From Bradyrhizobium sp. PSBB068 (lineage in GTDB: Bacteria; Pseudomonadota; Alphaproteobacteria; Rhizobiales; Xanthobacteraceae), in assembly GCA_016839165.1 (NCBI GenBank), contig CP069300.1, positions 930,001 to 994,000 on the forward strand: a stretch of 64,000 nt of DNA, written 5' to 3'. Positions 52,755 through 61,491 of the stretch are shown here, one piece after another; the stretch's first letter is position 1, and the number at the start of each line of letters is the position of its first letter. The notes beneath the pieces were generated by a model. It had not been told where the DNA came from. It did no database searches and saw only the letters and a program-made list of their open reading frames with translations. The translations under genes and the position numbers were made by a program.

Positions 52755-53302
52755 TCGACAGCCAGCAGGCCAGCGCGGCGCTGAACGACATCAACGACGT
52801 CGTGCATCGCGTCCGCCAGTCGCGAATCTATCAGACCGCCAGTCTGATCATCATCATGTGGGGCGTGTTGGTATTCGCAGGCTACATCGCCAATTACACA
52901 TGGCCGCCACAGGGCCATACGATCTGGGCCGTCGTCGACCTCATCGGAATCGCGGGCTCGATCGCTATTGCCGCGTTCAGCGGTGTCGGTCCGGGGGCGG
53001 GCGCCTTCGCGCTCCGATTGCTGGTGGCGTTCCTGCTGTTCATCGCATTCGGCATTTTCTACTCGGCAGTGTTGGGTCATTTCGGGCCGCGCCAGATGCT
53101 GGTGTTCTGGCCGCTCTTCACGATGCTGTTCTATGCGCTCGCCGGCCTGTGGTTCGGCTACGCTTTCATCGTGATCGCGCTCGGCAGCAGCGCCTTGATC
53201 GTGACCGCCTACTTCCATGCCGGTCCGGCGCTGCTGCTGTGGATGGCGGTGGTGCATGGCGGCGCACTCATCCTCGGCGGGCTCTGGATGCGCCGGATCT
53301 AA
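52751..53302 (+). CDS. Five-helix membrane protein of unknown function
   Basis: A 183-residue integral membrane protein; the TTG at 52751 overlaps the previous stop by 4 bases and is the best start. A short cytoplasmic N-terminus, SQQASAALNDINDVVHRVRQSRIY, is followed by helices with IIIMWGVLVFAGYIANY, IGIAGSIAIAAFSG, LLVAFLLFIAFGIFYSAVLGHF, LFTMLFYALAGLWFGYAFIVIALG and MAVVHGGALILGGLWMRRI. No family recognised. Co-transcription with the neighbours is strongly suggested by coupling. Confidence 0.78.
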   Translation: MIDSQQASAALNDINDVVHRVRQSRIYQTASLIIIMWGVLVFAGYIANYTWPPQGHTIWAVVDLIGIAGSIAIAAFSGVGPGAGAFALRLLVAFLLFIAFGIFYSAVLGHFGPRQMLVFWPLFTMLFYALAGLWFGYAFIVIALGSSALIVTAYFHAGPALLLWMAVVHGGALILGGLWMRRI

Positions 53303-53306
53303 CGCG

Positions 53307-53606
53307 ATGGCCGAACTCGACGAGATCATCCACCAGCCGCTGCGGCTGCGGATCATGGCGGCGCTCAATGCGCTGCCGGTTTCGACCGGGCTGGAATTCG
53401 CCCGGCTGAAGAAGCTGACCGGCGCCACCGACGGCAATCTCGGCGCCCATATCGAGACGCTGGCGCGGGCCGGCTATGTCGCGGTCGACAAGGCCTTCGT
53501 CGGCAAGAAGCCGCAGACCACGGTGACCGCGACCGCGGCCGGTCGCGGCGCCTTCGCCCGCCATGTCGCGACCCTGCAGGAGATCATCGCGGGCAAGCAG
53601 CCGTGA
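53307..53606 (+). CDS. Small winged-helix transcriptional regulator
   Basis: A 99-residue winged helix of the HTH_27-like kind: LRIMAALNALPVSTGLEFARLKKLTGATDGNLGAHIETLARAGYVAVDKAFVGKKPQTTVTATAAGRGAFARHV covers the helix-turn-helix and the wing; there is no ligand domain. It starts 4 bases after the second membrane protein gene. Such one-domain regulators pair with membrane or DUF2306-type genes and often repress their own operon. It is the probable binder of the palindrome at 52170-52183. Confidence 0.87.
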   Translation: MAELDEIIHQPLRLRIMAALNALPVSTGLEFARLKKLTGATDGNLGAHIETLARAGYVAVDKAFVGKKPQTTVTATAAGRGAFARHVATLQEIIAGKQP

Positions 53607-53704
53607 GGCTGGAATGACGGGGGAATCGGCCCCGTCGCCCCTTGCAGGCCGGCGGGGATTCGTGCGACCGACACAGCTCTCGCACCCATTTGAGCCTGTA
53701 CCTG

Positions 53705-54982
53705 ATGAACATCCTCCTGCTCGGTTCCGGCGGCCGCGAACATGCGCTGGCGTGGAAGATCGCCGCATCCCCGCTGGTGACGAAACTCTGGTGCGCGCCT
53801 GGCAATGCCGGGATCGCGCGCGAGGCCGAGTGCGTCGCGCTCGATGTCGCCGACCATGCCGCGGTGATCGAGTTCTGCCGGCGCAACGCGGTCGATCTGG
53901 TGGTGGTCGGTCCGGAGACGCCGCTCGCCGCAGGGATCGTCGACGATCTCGCCGCTGTCGGCATCAAGGCGTTCGGGCCGAGCCAGCAGGCCGCGCAGCT
54001 CGAAGGCTCCAAGGGCTTCACCAAGGACCTCTGCAGCGAGTTCAATATTCCGACCGGCGCCTATCGCCGCTTCGACAATGCGAAGGACGCCGTGGCCTAT
54101 GTCCGCGCCCAGGGCGCGCCGATCGTGGTCAAGGCCGACGGGCTCGCCGCCGGCAAGGGTGTCGTGGTGGCGCAGACGCTGCATGAGGCGGAAGCCGCCG
54201 TTGCGATGATGTTCGAGGGCGCGTTCGGCGCGGCCGGCGCCGAGGTCGTGATCGAAGAATTTCTGTCCGGTCGCGAGATCAGCTTCTTCGCGCTGTGCGA
54301 CGGCGAGACCGCGATCCCGCTCGCGACCGCGCAGGACCACAAGCGGGTGTTCGATCACGACAAGGGGCCGAACACCGGCGGCATGGGCGCCTATTCGCCG
54401 ACGCCGTTCGTGACGCCTGAAATCCATGACCAGATCATGGCGCGGATCGTCCTGCCGACGGTCGCCGGGATGAAGCGCCGCGGCATCCCGTTCAAGGGCG
54501 TGCTCTATGCCGGCGTGATGCTGACCGCGCAGGGCCCAAAACTGTTCGAATACAACGTCCGCTTCGGCGATCCCGAGTGCCAGGTGCTGATGCTGCGGAT
54601 GATGTCGGACATCGTGCCGGCGCTGCTCGCCTCGATCGACGGGCAATTGAAGAATTTCGATCTGCGCTGGTACCCGGACCCGGCGCTGACGGTTGTCATG
54701 GCGGCCAAGGGCTATCCCGGCGACTACATCAAGGGCACCCGGATCGACGGCCTCGATGACGCCGCCAAGGTCGAGGGCGTCGAAATCTTCCACGCCGGCA
54801 CGGTGGCGAAGGACGGCGCGATCCTTGCCAACGGAGGCCGCGTGCTGAACGTCTGCGCGATGGCCAAGACCGTCACCGAGGCACGCGATCGCGCCTATCA
54901 GGCCGTCGATCGCATCAAATGGCCGGAAGGATTCTGCCGCCGCGACATCGCCTGGCAGGCGGTGGAGGCGGAGCAGGGCTAG
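53705..54982 (+). CDS. purD: Phosphoribosylamine-glycine ligase PurD
   Basis: A 425-residue ATP-grasp enzyme making GAR in de novo purine synthesis. Seen are [86 protein letters not shown] and [16 protein letters not shown]. Start 53705 gives the standard N-terminus; the longer frame upstream adds nothing of the family. Confidence 0.97.
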   Translation: MNILLLGSGGREHALAWKIAASPLVTKLWCAPGNAGIAREAECVALDVADHAAVIEFCRRNAVDLVVVGPETPLAAGIVDDLAAVGIKAFGPSQQAAQLEGSKGFTKDLCSEFNIPTGAYRRFDNAKDAVAYVRAQGAPIVVKADGLAAGKGVVVAQTLHEAEAAVAMMFEGAFGAAGAEVVIEEFLSGREISFFALCDGETAIPLATAQDHKRVFDHDKGPNTGGMGAYSPTPFVTPEIHDQIMARIVLPTVAGMKRRGIPFKGVLYAGVMLTAQGPKLFEYNVRFGDPECQVLMLRMMSDIVPALLASIDGQLKNFDLRWYPDPALTVVMAAKGYPGDYIKGTRIDGLDDAAKVEGVEIFHAGTVAKDGAILANGGRVLNVCAMAKTVTEARDRAYQAVDRIKWPEGFCRRDIAWQAVEAEQG

Positions 54983-54989
54983 CTCACCG

Positions 54990-55073
54990 CGTCATTGCGA
55001 GGAGCGAAGCGACGAGGCAATCCACCTCTCCGCTTGGGGCGCGATGGATTGCTTCGCTTCACTCGCAATGACG
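54990..55073. repeat. Palindromic intergenic repeat between purD and acyl-CoA dehydrogenase
   Basis: CGTCATTGCGAGGAGCGAAG... pairs with ...CTTCACTCGCAATGACG, with GGCAATCCA/TGGATTGC inner arms. This CGTCATTGCGAG type is widespread in Bradyrhizobium. It lies between two convergent genes and may act as a transcript end. Confidence 0.85.
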
Positions 55074-55078
55074 ATTAA

Positions 55079-56311
55079 CTACAGCAGATCCCCGCCCGCC
55101 GCGCTCGCCGTGGTGCCGTGCTCGCGGAACGCCTTGATGACGTTCTTGCCGATCTTCCACTTGTGCACCTCGTCGGGGCCGTCGACCAGCCGCTGCGAAC
55201 GCACCTGGGTGTACCATTTCGCCAGCGGCGTATCCTGGCTGAAGCCGAGCGCGCCGTGCAGCTGGATCGCGGTGTCGATCACCTTGTGCACCATGTGGGC
55301 GTGGAAGATCTTTGCGATCGAGTTCTCCTGGCGGATGTCGAGGCCCTTCTCGGCTTTGTAGGCGATGTGCAGCAGCATCAGCCGGCCGATATAGAGCTCG
55401 CTGGCGCAATCGGCGAGCATGAACTGCACCGCCTGCCGATCGGCCAAGAGCTGGCCGAAGGTCGAGCGCTTGGTGACGTGCGCTGCCGCCATGTCGAGCG
55501 CGCGCTGCGCCTTGGCGACATTGTGCATGCCGTGGCGCAGCCGGCCGTAGGCGAGGCGGTGCTGGCCCATGTTGAAGCCGTTGCCCTCGCCGCCGAGCAG
55601 GTTGTCGGCGGGTACCTTCAGATCCTTGATCTCGATCTCGGAGTGGCCGCCATGGATCACGTCGTCATGCGGACCCTCGATCGCCATGTTGGCGACGTTG
55701 CGCTTGATGCGGTAGCCGGGATTGGGCAGCTCGACGATGAAGGTCGAGTATTGCTTGTGGCGCGGCGCGTTCGGATCGGTCTTGGCCATGACAAGCGCGA
55801 GGTCGGCGACGCTCGCCGACGACGAGAACCACTTTTCGCCGTTGAGGATGTAGTTCTCGTTGCCGTCCTTCACCGCCGTGGTCTGCATGCCGGTGGCATC
55901 GGCGCCGGCGGCCTTCTCGGTCATCGAGAAGCAGATCCGCTTCTCGCCGTTCAGCAGGGGTTTTAGGAATTTCTCCTTCTGGTACTCGGTGCCGTGCGCC
56001 AGGATCGTCATCATCGAGGCGTCGTCCGGCCCCTGTGTGTTCATCGAGAGCGCGCCGAGCATGCTCTCGCCGAGCTCCATCTGCACCAGCGCGTTCGCCA
56101 GCGGGCCGAGACCCATGCCGCCATACTCCTTCGGCACGAACGGGCACCACAGGCCCTGCGCGCGGGCCTTCTTGCGGAGCGGCGCCAGCACCTCGGCAAG
56201 CGGCTTGGTGTCGAGTTCCTTTTCCGCCGGAATGCACTCGTCATGCACGAATTTGCGGACCTTCTCCCGGATCGCCTTGGCTTCAGCGGGAATCTCGAAG
56301 TCGATCGACAT
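55079..56311 (-). CDS. Acyl-CoA dehydrogenase
   Basis: A 410-residue FAD enzyme that introduces an alpha-beta double bond in acyl-CoA and passes electrons to ETF. Seen are [57 protein letters not shown], and the C-terminal [41 protein letters not shown], and [13 protein letters not shown]. The VDGPDEVH motif near the C-terminus is typical of the ACAD10/11-like group. Start 56311 has GAGGAAG upstream. Divergent from the hydrolase at 56433 with 121 bases between. Confidence 0.9.
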   Translation of the reverse strand: MSIDFEIPAEAKAIREKVRKFVHDECIPAEKELDTKPLAEVLAPLRKKARAQGLWCPFVPKEYGGMGLGPLANALVQMELGESMLGALSMNTQGPDDASMMTILAHGTEYQKEKFLKPLLNGEKRICFSMTEKAAGADATGMQTTAVKDGNENYILNGEKWFSSSASVADLALVMAKTDPNAPRHKQYSTFIVELPNPGYRIKRNVANMAIEGPHDDVIHGGHSEIEIKDLKVPADNLLGGEGNGFNMGQHRLAYGRLRHGMHNVAKAQRALDMAAAHVTKRSTFGQLLADRQAVQFMLADCASELYIGRLMLLHIAYKAEKGLDIRQENSIAKIFHAHMVHKVIDTAIQLHGALGFSQDTPLAKWYTQVRSQRLVDGPDEVHKWKIGKNVIKAFREHGTTASAAGGDLL

Positions 56312-56432
56312 GGCACTTCCTCGTTTCATGTTGTTGTTGGCTAGGCTTGAGGATGGCATAAACCTCGCCCATGCCAGCGGCAACGCCGAACAAAGTTTGA
56401 AGCACGGCGCACGCGACCGGGAGGAGCCACCG

Positions 56433-57338
56433 ATGCCTGATCTCGCCGATCTTTTTCCCGGTTATGAAGCGAAATGGATCAACACCTCGCAGGGCCGCAT
56501 CTTCGCCCGCGTCGGCGGCAAGGGCCCGCCGTTGCTGCTGCTGCACGGCTTCTCCTCGACCCATGTGATGTGGCACACGGTTGCGCCGAAGCTTGACGAC
56601 AAGTTCACGCTGATCATCGCCGACCTGCCGGGCTACGGCTGGTCCGACATGCCCGCCAGCGACAAGGATCATACGCCCTACACCAAGCGGGCCTGGGCGA
56701 AGACCATGGTCGAGGCGATGGAGCAACTCGGCCATGTGCACTTCGCGCTGGCCGGTCACGATCGCGGCGGGGGGGTCTCATACCGGCTCGCGCTCGATCA
56801 TCCCGGCCGGCTGTCGAAGCTGGCGGTGCTCGATATCGCGCCGACTTATGACTATTGGCAGAAGCTCAATCGGCTGTCGGCGCTGAAAATCTACCACTGG
56901 TCGTTCCTCGCACAGCCCTATCCGCTGCCGGAGACGCTGATCTCCAACAACGGCGAATTCTTCCTCAAGGAAAAGATGGCGAGCCAGACCAGGACCAAGA
57001 CGCTGGAGGCGATCGACCCACGCGCACTCGAACATTACCTCGCGCCGTTCCGCGATCCCGCCCGCATCCACGCGATGTGCGAGGACTATCGCGCCGGCGC
57101 CTATGCCGACTTTGAAATCGACAAGGCCGATGTCGATGCGGGCAAGAAGATCACGATCCCGATGCTGGCGCTGTGGGGCGATGCCGGGGTTGCGAGCGCT
57201 GCGACGACCCCGCTCGACACCTGGAAGAATTGGGCCACCAATGTCAGCGGCGCACCGGTGGCGTCAGGGCATTTCCTGCCCGAGGAGGCCCCGGACGCGA
57301 CCGCGAAGCTGTTGCGGGAGTTCTTCCTGGCGGGGTGA
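56433..57338 (+). CDS. Fluoroacetate-dehalogenase-like alpha/beta hydrolase with Arg114 replaced by Gly
   Basis: A 301-residue protein colinear with the fluoroacetate dehalogenase of Rhodopseudomonas palustris ([10 protein letters not shown] start). It keeps the nucleophile Asp110, Arg111, acid Asp134, halide-pocket His155, Trp156 and Tyr219, and His280. The motif GHDRGARV is here GHDRGGGV, so Arg114, which binds the carboxylate, is missing, coded by a 7-base G run at 56769-56775. It may use a different substrate, or the change may be a sequence error. GGAGGAGCC precedes the ATG. Expressed divergently from an acyl-CoA dehydrogenase. Confidence 0.85.
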   Translation: MPDLADLFPGYEAKWINTSQGRIFARVGGKGPPLLLLHGFSSTHVMWHTVAPKLDDKFTLIIADLPGYGWSDMPASDKDHTPYTKRAWAKTMVEAMEQLGHVHFALAGHDRGGGVSYRLALDHPGRLSKLAVLDIAPTYDYWQKLNRLSALKIYHWSFLAQPYPLPETLISNNGEFFLKEKMASQTRTKTLEAIDPRALEHYLAPFRDPARIHAMCEDYRAGAYADFEIDKADVDAGKKITIPMLALWGDAGVASAATTPLDTWKNWATNVSGAPVASGHFLPEEAPDATAKLLREFFLAG

Positions 57339-57405
57339 TTCCACCCTGCATCGTCATCCTGACAAATGTCAGTGTATGGTTCACAGGCTGCGCCAAACAT
57401 TCAGC

Positions 57406-57433
57406 GTCGTCCTGGCTTTCGCCAGGACGACGG
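57406..57433. terminator. Hairpin between convergent hydrolase and tadA genes
   Basis: CGTCGTCCTGGC and GCCAGGACGACG pair perfectly over 12 bp (4-base loop). It shares the GTCGTCC end with the element at 42636. No U-run; a two-way terminator is possible. Confidence 0.5.
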
Positions 57434-57459
57434 GGTGACAGATCTACTTTTCGCGTCCC

Positions 57460-57906
57460 CTACCGCCGCTCCCGGAAGAACTCGCGCAGCAGCCGCGCCG
57501 CCTCGGTCTCGCCGACCGCGCCATAGACCTCCGGAACGTGGTGGCAGGTCGGTTGTGCGAAGAAGCGCACGCCGGACTCGACCGCGCCGCCCTTGGGGTC
57601 GGCGGCGCCGTAATACAGCCGGCGGATGCGGGCAAAGGAGATCGCGCCGGCGCACATGGTGCAGGGTTCGAGGGTGACATAGAGGTCGCAATCGACCAGC
57701 CGTTCGGTGCCGATGGCCTCTGCCGCCTGCCGGATCGCCAGGATTTCGGCATGCGCAGTGGGGTCGCGATCGGTCAATGTCCGGTTGCCGGCGGTGGCGA
57801 TCACCTCATAGCCCCGCACAATCACGCATCCGATCGGAACTTCGCCCGATTTTCCGGCATTTTCGGCCGTTTTCAGCGCCAAATCCATGAAAGAAGGGGC
57901 CGACAT
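57460..57906 (-). CDS. tadA: tRNA-specific adenosine deaminase TadA
   Basis: A 148-residue zinc deaminase making inosine at position 34 of tRNA-Arg. It has the catalytic TAHAEILAI (His52, Glu54) and EPCTMCAGA (Cys82, Cys85), with the tRNA-facing RRLYYGAADPKGGAV. ATG 57906 was chosen; upstream frame lacks family similarity. Essential in most bacteria. Divergent from rluB. Confidence 0.93.
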   Translation of the reverse strand: MSAPSFMDLALKTAENAGKSGEVPIGCVIVRGYEVIATAGNRTLTDRDPTAHAEILAIRQAAEAIGTERLVDCDLYVTLEPCTMCAGAISFARIRRLYYGAADPKGGAVESGVRFFAQPTCHHVPEVYGAVGETEAARLLREFFRERR

Positions 57907-58049
57907 GCCTCGTATCATCGGAAGAAACCTGCTAGTAGCTTCGCCTTCAGCAAAAGTGGATGCCGGTTTTGCGTCAAGCGCGCTGCCAACGGGGCGCGCA
58001 CGACCGGTTGGCCCTTGCACCCCAATTGAACGCCCAGGCGAGAACATTC

Positions 58050-60128
58050 ATGCCCCGCGATAGCGACAAACACAACGATTCCCGCGGCCGGCGTGACCGG
58101 CCCGGCGGCGGCAAGGGCCGCTCCGGGGCCGCCCGCGGGCCGGAGAAGAAATTCGCCAAGCGCGGCTTCAGCGGCAAAGACTTCGCCGGCAAAGGCGATG
58201 GCGAGAAGCGTCCGTACCGTCGCCGCGAAGACGGCGATGCGCCGCGCCGCGATTTCGACGACAAGCCCCGATTCAGCCGCGACGGCGACCGTCCCCGCGG
58301 AGATCGACCGTTCCGTGACCGCCCAGGACGCGACGGCGACGGCGAGAAGCGCACCTTCAAGCCTCGTGGCGACCGGCCGCGGTTTGACCGTGACGGCGAT
58401 GGCGAAAAGCGTGAGTTCAAGCCGCGCGGTGATCGCCCGAACTACAACCGCGATGACCGCGGGCCGCGCCGCGATCGCGATGACGCGCGTCCAGCGGGGC
58501 GGTCTTCCGACCGGAAGTTCGGCGACCGCAAGCCCTACGCGCCGCGCGACCGTGACGGAGAGAAGCGGCCCTACACGCCGCGTGGCGAGCGATCGTTCGG
58601 CGACCGTCCTTCGCGCGATGGCGATCGGCCCGCGCGGAAATTCGGTGGGGACAGCAAGTTCAAGCGCGGCGGCGATCGCGATCGCGGCGGAGATCGTGAC
58701 CGCGGTCCGCGCAAGGATTTCGGTGATCGTCCGCCACGCGGCGAATCCAAGCCGTGGCAGAAGCGAGAAGGCGGCTCCGATCGTCCGGAGCGCGGTTCGC
58801 GCCCGTTCCGCGACGGACCGCGCAAGTTCGACAAGCCGCGAGACGATCGCGGTGGCGACGAGCGGCCGCGGTTCTCGCGTTCGCGCGACGATCGCGAGCA
58901 GGGTGATCGGCCGAAGTTCAGCCGGCCGCGCTGGAAGGATAATGATGAAGGCGGCGACCGCCGGCGCGAGCGGCCGGAAGGGCGCAGGGATTGGCAGGAG
59001 CATCCGCGCAGCGAGGGCCGCTTCGGCGATCGTCCGCGCCGCGACAATGAGGACGACAGCAAGGTTTTCGCGAAGCGCCCGGCCTTCGGCGGCCGCGGCG
59101 CTTATCGCGAACGCTCTTATGACGACCGCCGCGAGCGTCCCGAGCCGAAGCCGAAGAAGTCCGGCGAACGCATCGCCAAGGTGCTGGCGCGCGCCGGTCT
59201 CGCCTCGCGCCGCGATGCCGAGGAGATCGTCACCCAGGGGCGCGTCACCGTCAACGGACGCGTAATCAACTCGCCGGCGCTCGATATCACCGACAGCGAC
59301 GTCGTGGCGGTGGACGGCAAGCCGTTGCCGCCGCGCGAGCGGACGCGGCTGTTCATGTATCACAAGCCGCGCGGGCTGATGACGACGCATGCCGATCCCG
59401 AGGGGCGGCCGACGGTGTTCGACAATCTGCCCGAGGGCCTGCCGCGGCTGATCTCGATCGGCCGGCTCGATTTCAACACCGAGGGTCTGCTGTTGCTGAC
59501 CAATGACGGCGGGCTGGCGCGGACGCTGGAGCATCCCGACACCGGATGGCTGCGCCGCTATCGCGTGCGCGCCCATGGTGAGGTGACGCAGGCCCAGCTC
59601 GACCAGCTCAAGGACGGCGTCGAGGTCGAGGGCGTCAAATATGGGCCGATCGATGCGACGCTGGAGCGCGATCAGAGTTCCAACGTCTGGGTGGTGTTCG
59701 CGATCCGCGAAGGCAAGAACCGGGAGGTGCGCAACGTGATGGCGCATCTCGGGCTCGAGGTGAACCGGCTGATCCGGATCTCCTACGGCCCGTTCCAGCT
59801 CGCCGAGCTCGAGGAGGGCAAGGTCGAGGAGGTCAAGACGCGGGTGCTGCGTGAGCAGCTCGGCGAGAAGATCGCCAAGATCGCCGGCGCCGACTTCACG
59901 CGGCCGGAGCAGCGTGACGCCGGCGACGACGAGGCGCCAGCCAGGAAACCGAAGCCGAGCAAGCGCGAGACGATCAACGATCGCAAGGGCCGCCGCGTGC
60001 TGGTGCAGCGCACCGGCAGCGAGGAAGCCCGTGCCCGCAACGAGGACGAGGCCAACGGCTACGGCCCGCCGCGCCGCCCCAAGCGCGGCTATCACGGCAA
60101 GCGCGATCTCAAGCCGCAGGACGAGTAG
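58050..60128 (+). CDS. rluB: 23S rRNA pseudouridine synthase RluB-like with a 360-residue Arg/Asp/Gly-rich N-terminus
   Basis: A 692-residue protein, more than twice the usual length. Residues 1-365 are disordered-looking and repetitive, with DGDGEKR and PRGDRP units. An S4 domain follows (SGERIAKVLARAGLASRRDAE, about 371). Then comes the RsuA/RluB catalytic core with HKPRGLMTTHADPEGRPT and GRLDFNTEGLLLLTNDG (catalytic Asp about 473), and GKNREVRNVMAHLGLEVNRLIR. The tail is again basic. RluB converts U2605 of 23S rRNA to pseudouridine. The long extension likely binds RNA or ribosomal assembly intermediates. rsmD starts 6 bases after it. Confidence 0.92.
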   Translation: MPRDSDKHNDSRGRRDRPGGGKGRSGAARGPEKKFAKRGFSGKDFAGKGDGEKRPYRRREDGDAPRRDFDDKPRFSRDGDRPRGDRPFRDRPGRDGDGEKRTFKPRGDRPRFDRDGDGEKREFKPRGDRPNYNRDDRGPRRDRDDARPAGRSSDRKFGDRKPYAPRDRDGEKRPYTPRGERSFGDRPSRDGDRPARKFGGDSKFKRGGDRDRGGDRDRGPRKDFGDRPPRGESKPWQKREGGSDRPERGSRPFRDGPRKFDKPRDDRGGDERPRFSRSRDDREQGDRPKFSRPRWKDNDEGGDRRRERPEGRRDWQEHPRSEGRFGDRPRRDNEDDSKVFAKRPAFGGRGAYRERSYDDRRERPEPKPKKSGERIAKVLARAGLASRRDAEEIVTQGRVTVNGRVINSPALDITDSDVVAVDGKPLPPRERTRLFMYHKPRGLMTTHADPEGRPTVFDNLPEGLPRLISIGRLDFNTEGLLLLTNDGGLARTLEHPDTGWLRRYRVRAHGEVTQAQLDQLKDGVEVEGVKYGPIDATLERDQSSNVWVVFAIREGKNREVRNVMAHLGLEVNRLIRISYGPFQLAELEEGKVEEVKTRVLREQLGEKIAKIAGADFTRPEQRDAGDDEAPARKPKPSKRETINDRKGRRVLVQRTGSEEARARNEDEANGYGPPRRPKRGYHGKRDLKPQDE

Positions 60129-60134
60129 CGGTCG

Positions 60135-60692
60135 ATGCGTGTCGTCGGGGGCAGGCTGAAGGGTCGCAACCTCGCGTCGCCATCGGGGCGCGAGATCAGG
60201 CCGACCGCGGACCGCCTGCGCGAGTCCGTGTTCAACATCCTCGTGCACGCCTACGACAACCCGATCGAGGATGCTCGCGTGCTCGATCTGTTTGCCGGAA
60301 CCGGCGCGCTCGGCATCGAGGCCGCGTCCCGCGGCGCCAGGTTCACGCTGTTCGTCGACAATGGCGCGGAGGCGCGGGCGCTGTTGCGCAACAATGTCGA
60401 GTCGCTCGGCCTCGGCGGCACCACCAAGGTCTATCGCCGCGATGCCACCGATCTCGGGCCGGCGCATCCGGTCGAGCCGTTCTCGCTGGTGTTTCTCGAT
60501 CCGCCTTATGGCAAGGGCCTCGCCGACAAGGCGCTGGCCTCGCTGCGCGACGGCAGCTGGCTCACGCCGGGCGCGCTGCTCGTGGTGGAGGAGGCCAAGG
60601 CCGCTTCGTTCGCCGTGCCCGACGGTTTCGAGGAGCTCGAGCGGCGGGCCTATGACGACACGGAATTCGTCTTCCTTCGCGAAAAAGTGTAG
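60135..60692 (+). CDS. rsmD: 16S rRNA m2G966 methyltransferase RsmD
   Basis: A 185-residue Rossmann methyltransferase. SAM-binding DLFAGTGALG (51-60) and catalytic LDPPYGKG (Asp123-Tyr126, the NPPY-type motif) are present, with GREIRPTADRLRESVFNIL at the N-terminus. It methylates G966 in the ribosomal small subunit. In an rRNA-modification operon with rluB (6-base gap). Confidence 0.95.
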   Translation: MRVVGGRLKGRNLASPSGREIRPTADRLRESVFNILVHAYDNPIEDARVLDLFAGTGALGIEAASRGARFTLFVDNGAEARALLRNNVESLGLGGTTKVYRRDATDLGPAHPVEPFSLVFLDPPYGKGLADKALASLRDGSWLTPGALLVVEEAKAASFAVPDGFEELERRAYDDTEFVFLREKV

Positions 60693-60768
60693 GGCGTAGC
60701 GGCCTCCATCGACCCTATGCTGCGCCAGCGTGGACGACGGACCGATCGTCGCTTTCGGAGCGTGAACC

Positions 60769-61395
60769 ATGGCCGACACTCTCGCCGGGCTCGCAGGTCA
60801 GCTGGAGGCGCGCGTCAAGGCGTTGCGCGGCGGCGGCGATGACGCGGCGCTGCTTGCGGCGGCGCGCGACGCCGCCGACCAGATCGGGCGCCGCCGCGGC
60901 GCGCTCGACGCCGACGCGCGCGAAGCGCTCGGAATGATTCAGCGGATGACGTTCAACGCCGCGGCCGATTGCTGGCCGGGCTGGGGCGTTTCGGACAAAC
61001 CGATCGATCCAAATCATCTGCTGGCGGCGCGTGACCTTGCCGAGCGCTCGTTGGATCTTGTGCAGGAGCTGGAGCTCGGGCCGGCGCGGCTCGGAACGGG
61101 CGCCTGGCTGGTGGGCGCCTTCGATCTGGCGCTTGGCCGCTATGACGAGGCGATCGACATCTTTCGCGGCGCGCGCCGGAACTATCTCGCCGCGAGCGCG
61201 CCCGGCCTGGTGCTGCTGACGGACGGCTATGTCGCGATCGCGCGGCAATTGGCCGGGGATCGGACTTCATCCGACGATCAAGGTTTCGATCAGGTCTGCG
61301 AGCGGATCGCGGCAGGCGGGTTCGAGCACGGCGACGAATGGATCGCGCAGCTGCGCACCGCGCTGGAGGTGTTCGCGCGGCAAGTGAATTCGTAG
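60769..61395 (+). CDS. TPR-like helical protein of unknown function
   Basis: A 208-residue helical protein without signal peptide. LEARVKALRGGGDDAALLAAARDAADQIG at the N-terminus; ARDLAERSLDLVQELELGPARLGTGAWLVGAFDLALGRYDEAIDIFRGARRNY looks like one and a half TPR units. Family not recognised. Its TAG stop is the first triplet within the left arm of a perfect 32-bp inverted repeat. Confidence 0.7.
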   Translation: MADTLAGLAGQLEARVKALRGGGDDAALLAAARDAADQIGRRRGALDADAREALGMIQRMTFNAAADCWPGWGVSDKPIDPNHLLAARDLAERSLDLVQELELGPARLGTGAWLVGAFDLALGRYDEAIDIFRGARRNYLAASAPGLVLLTDGYVAIARQLAGDRTSSDDQGFDQVCERIAAGGFEHGDEWIAQLRTALEVFARQVNS

Positions 61396-61476
61396 GATGG
61401 GTAGAGCGCAGCGAAACCCATCATCGTGTCACGCGGACGAAAGTTGATGGGTTTCGCTGCGCTCTACCCATCCTAC
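61392..61476. repeat. Perfect 32-bp inverted repeat overlapping a stop codon
   Basis: 61392-61423 and 61445-61476 are exact inverted copies starting GTAGGATGGGTAGAGCGCAG; loop 21 bases. The stop of the upstream gene lies in the left arm, and the right arm ends 16 bases before the mutL stop. Repeats with this GTAGGATGGGTAGAGCGCAG sequence are common in Bradyrhizobium. Confidence 0.9.
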
Positions 61477-61491
61477 CGCATGCTGCGAGAC

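Noticed and set aside
57915..60779. A 954-codon open frame on the minus strand opposite rluB and rsmD
   Set aside because: It is a GC-rich shadow: composition is repetitive Ala/Arg/Leu with no motif, and the plus-strand genes with S4, pseudouridine synthase and methyltransferase motifs explain the region.
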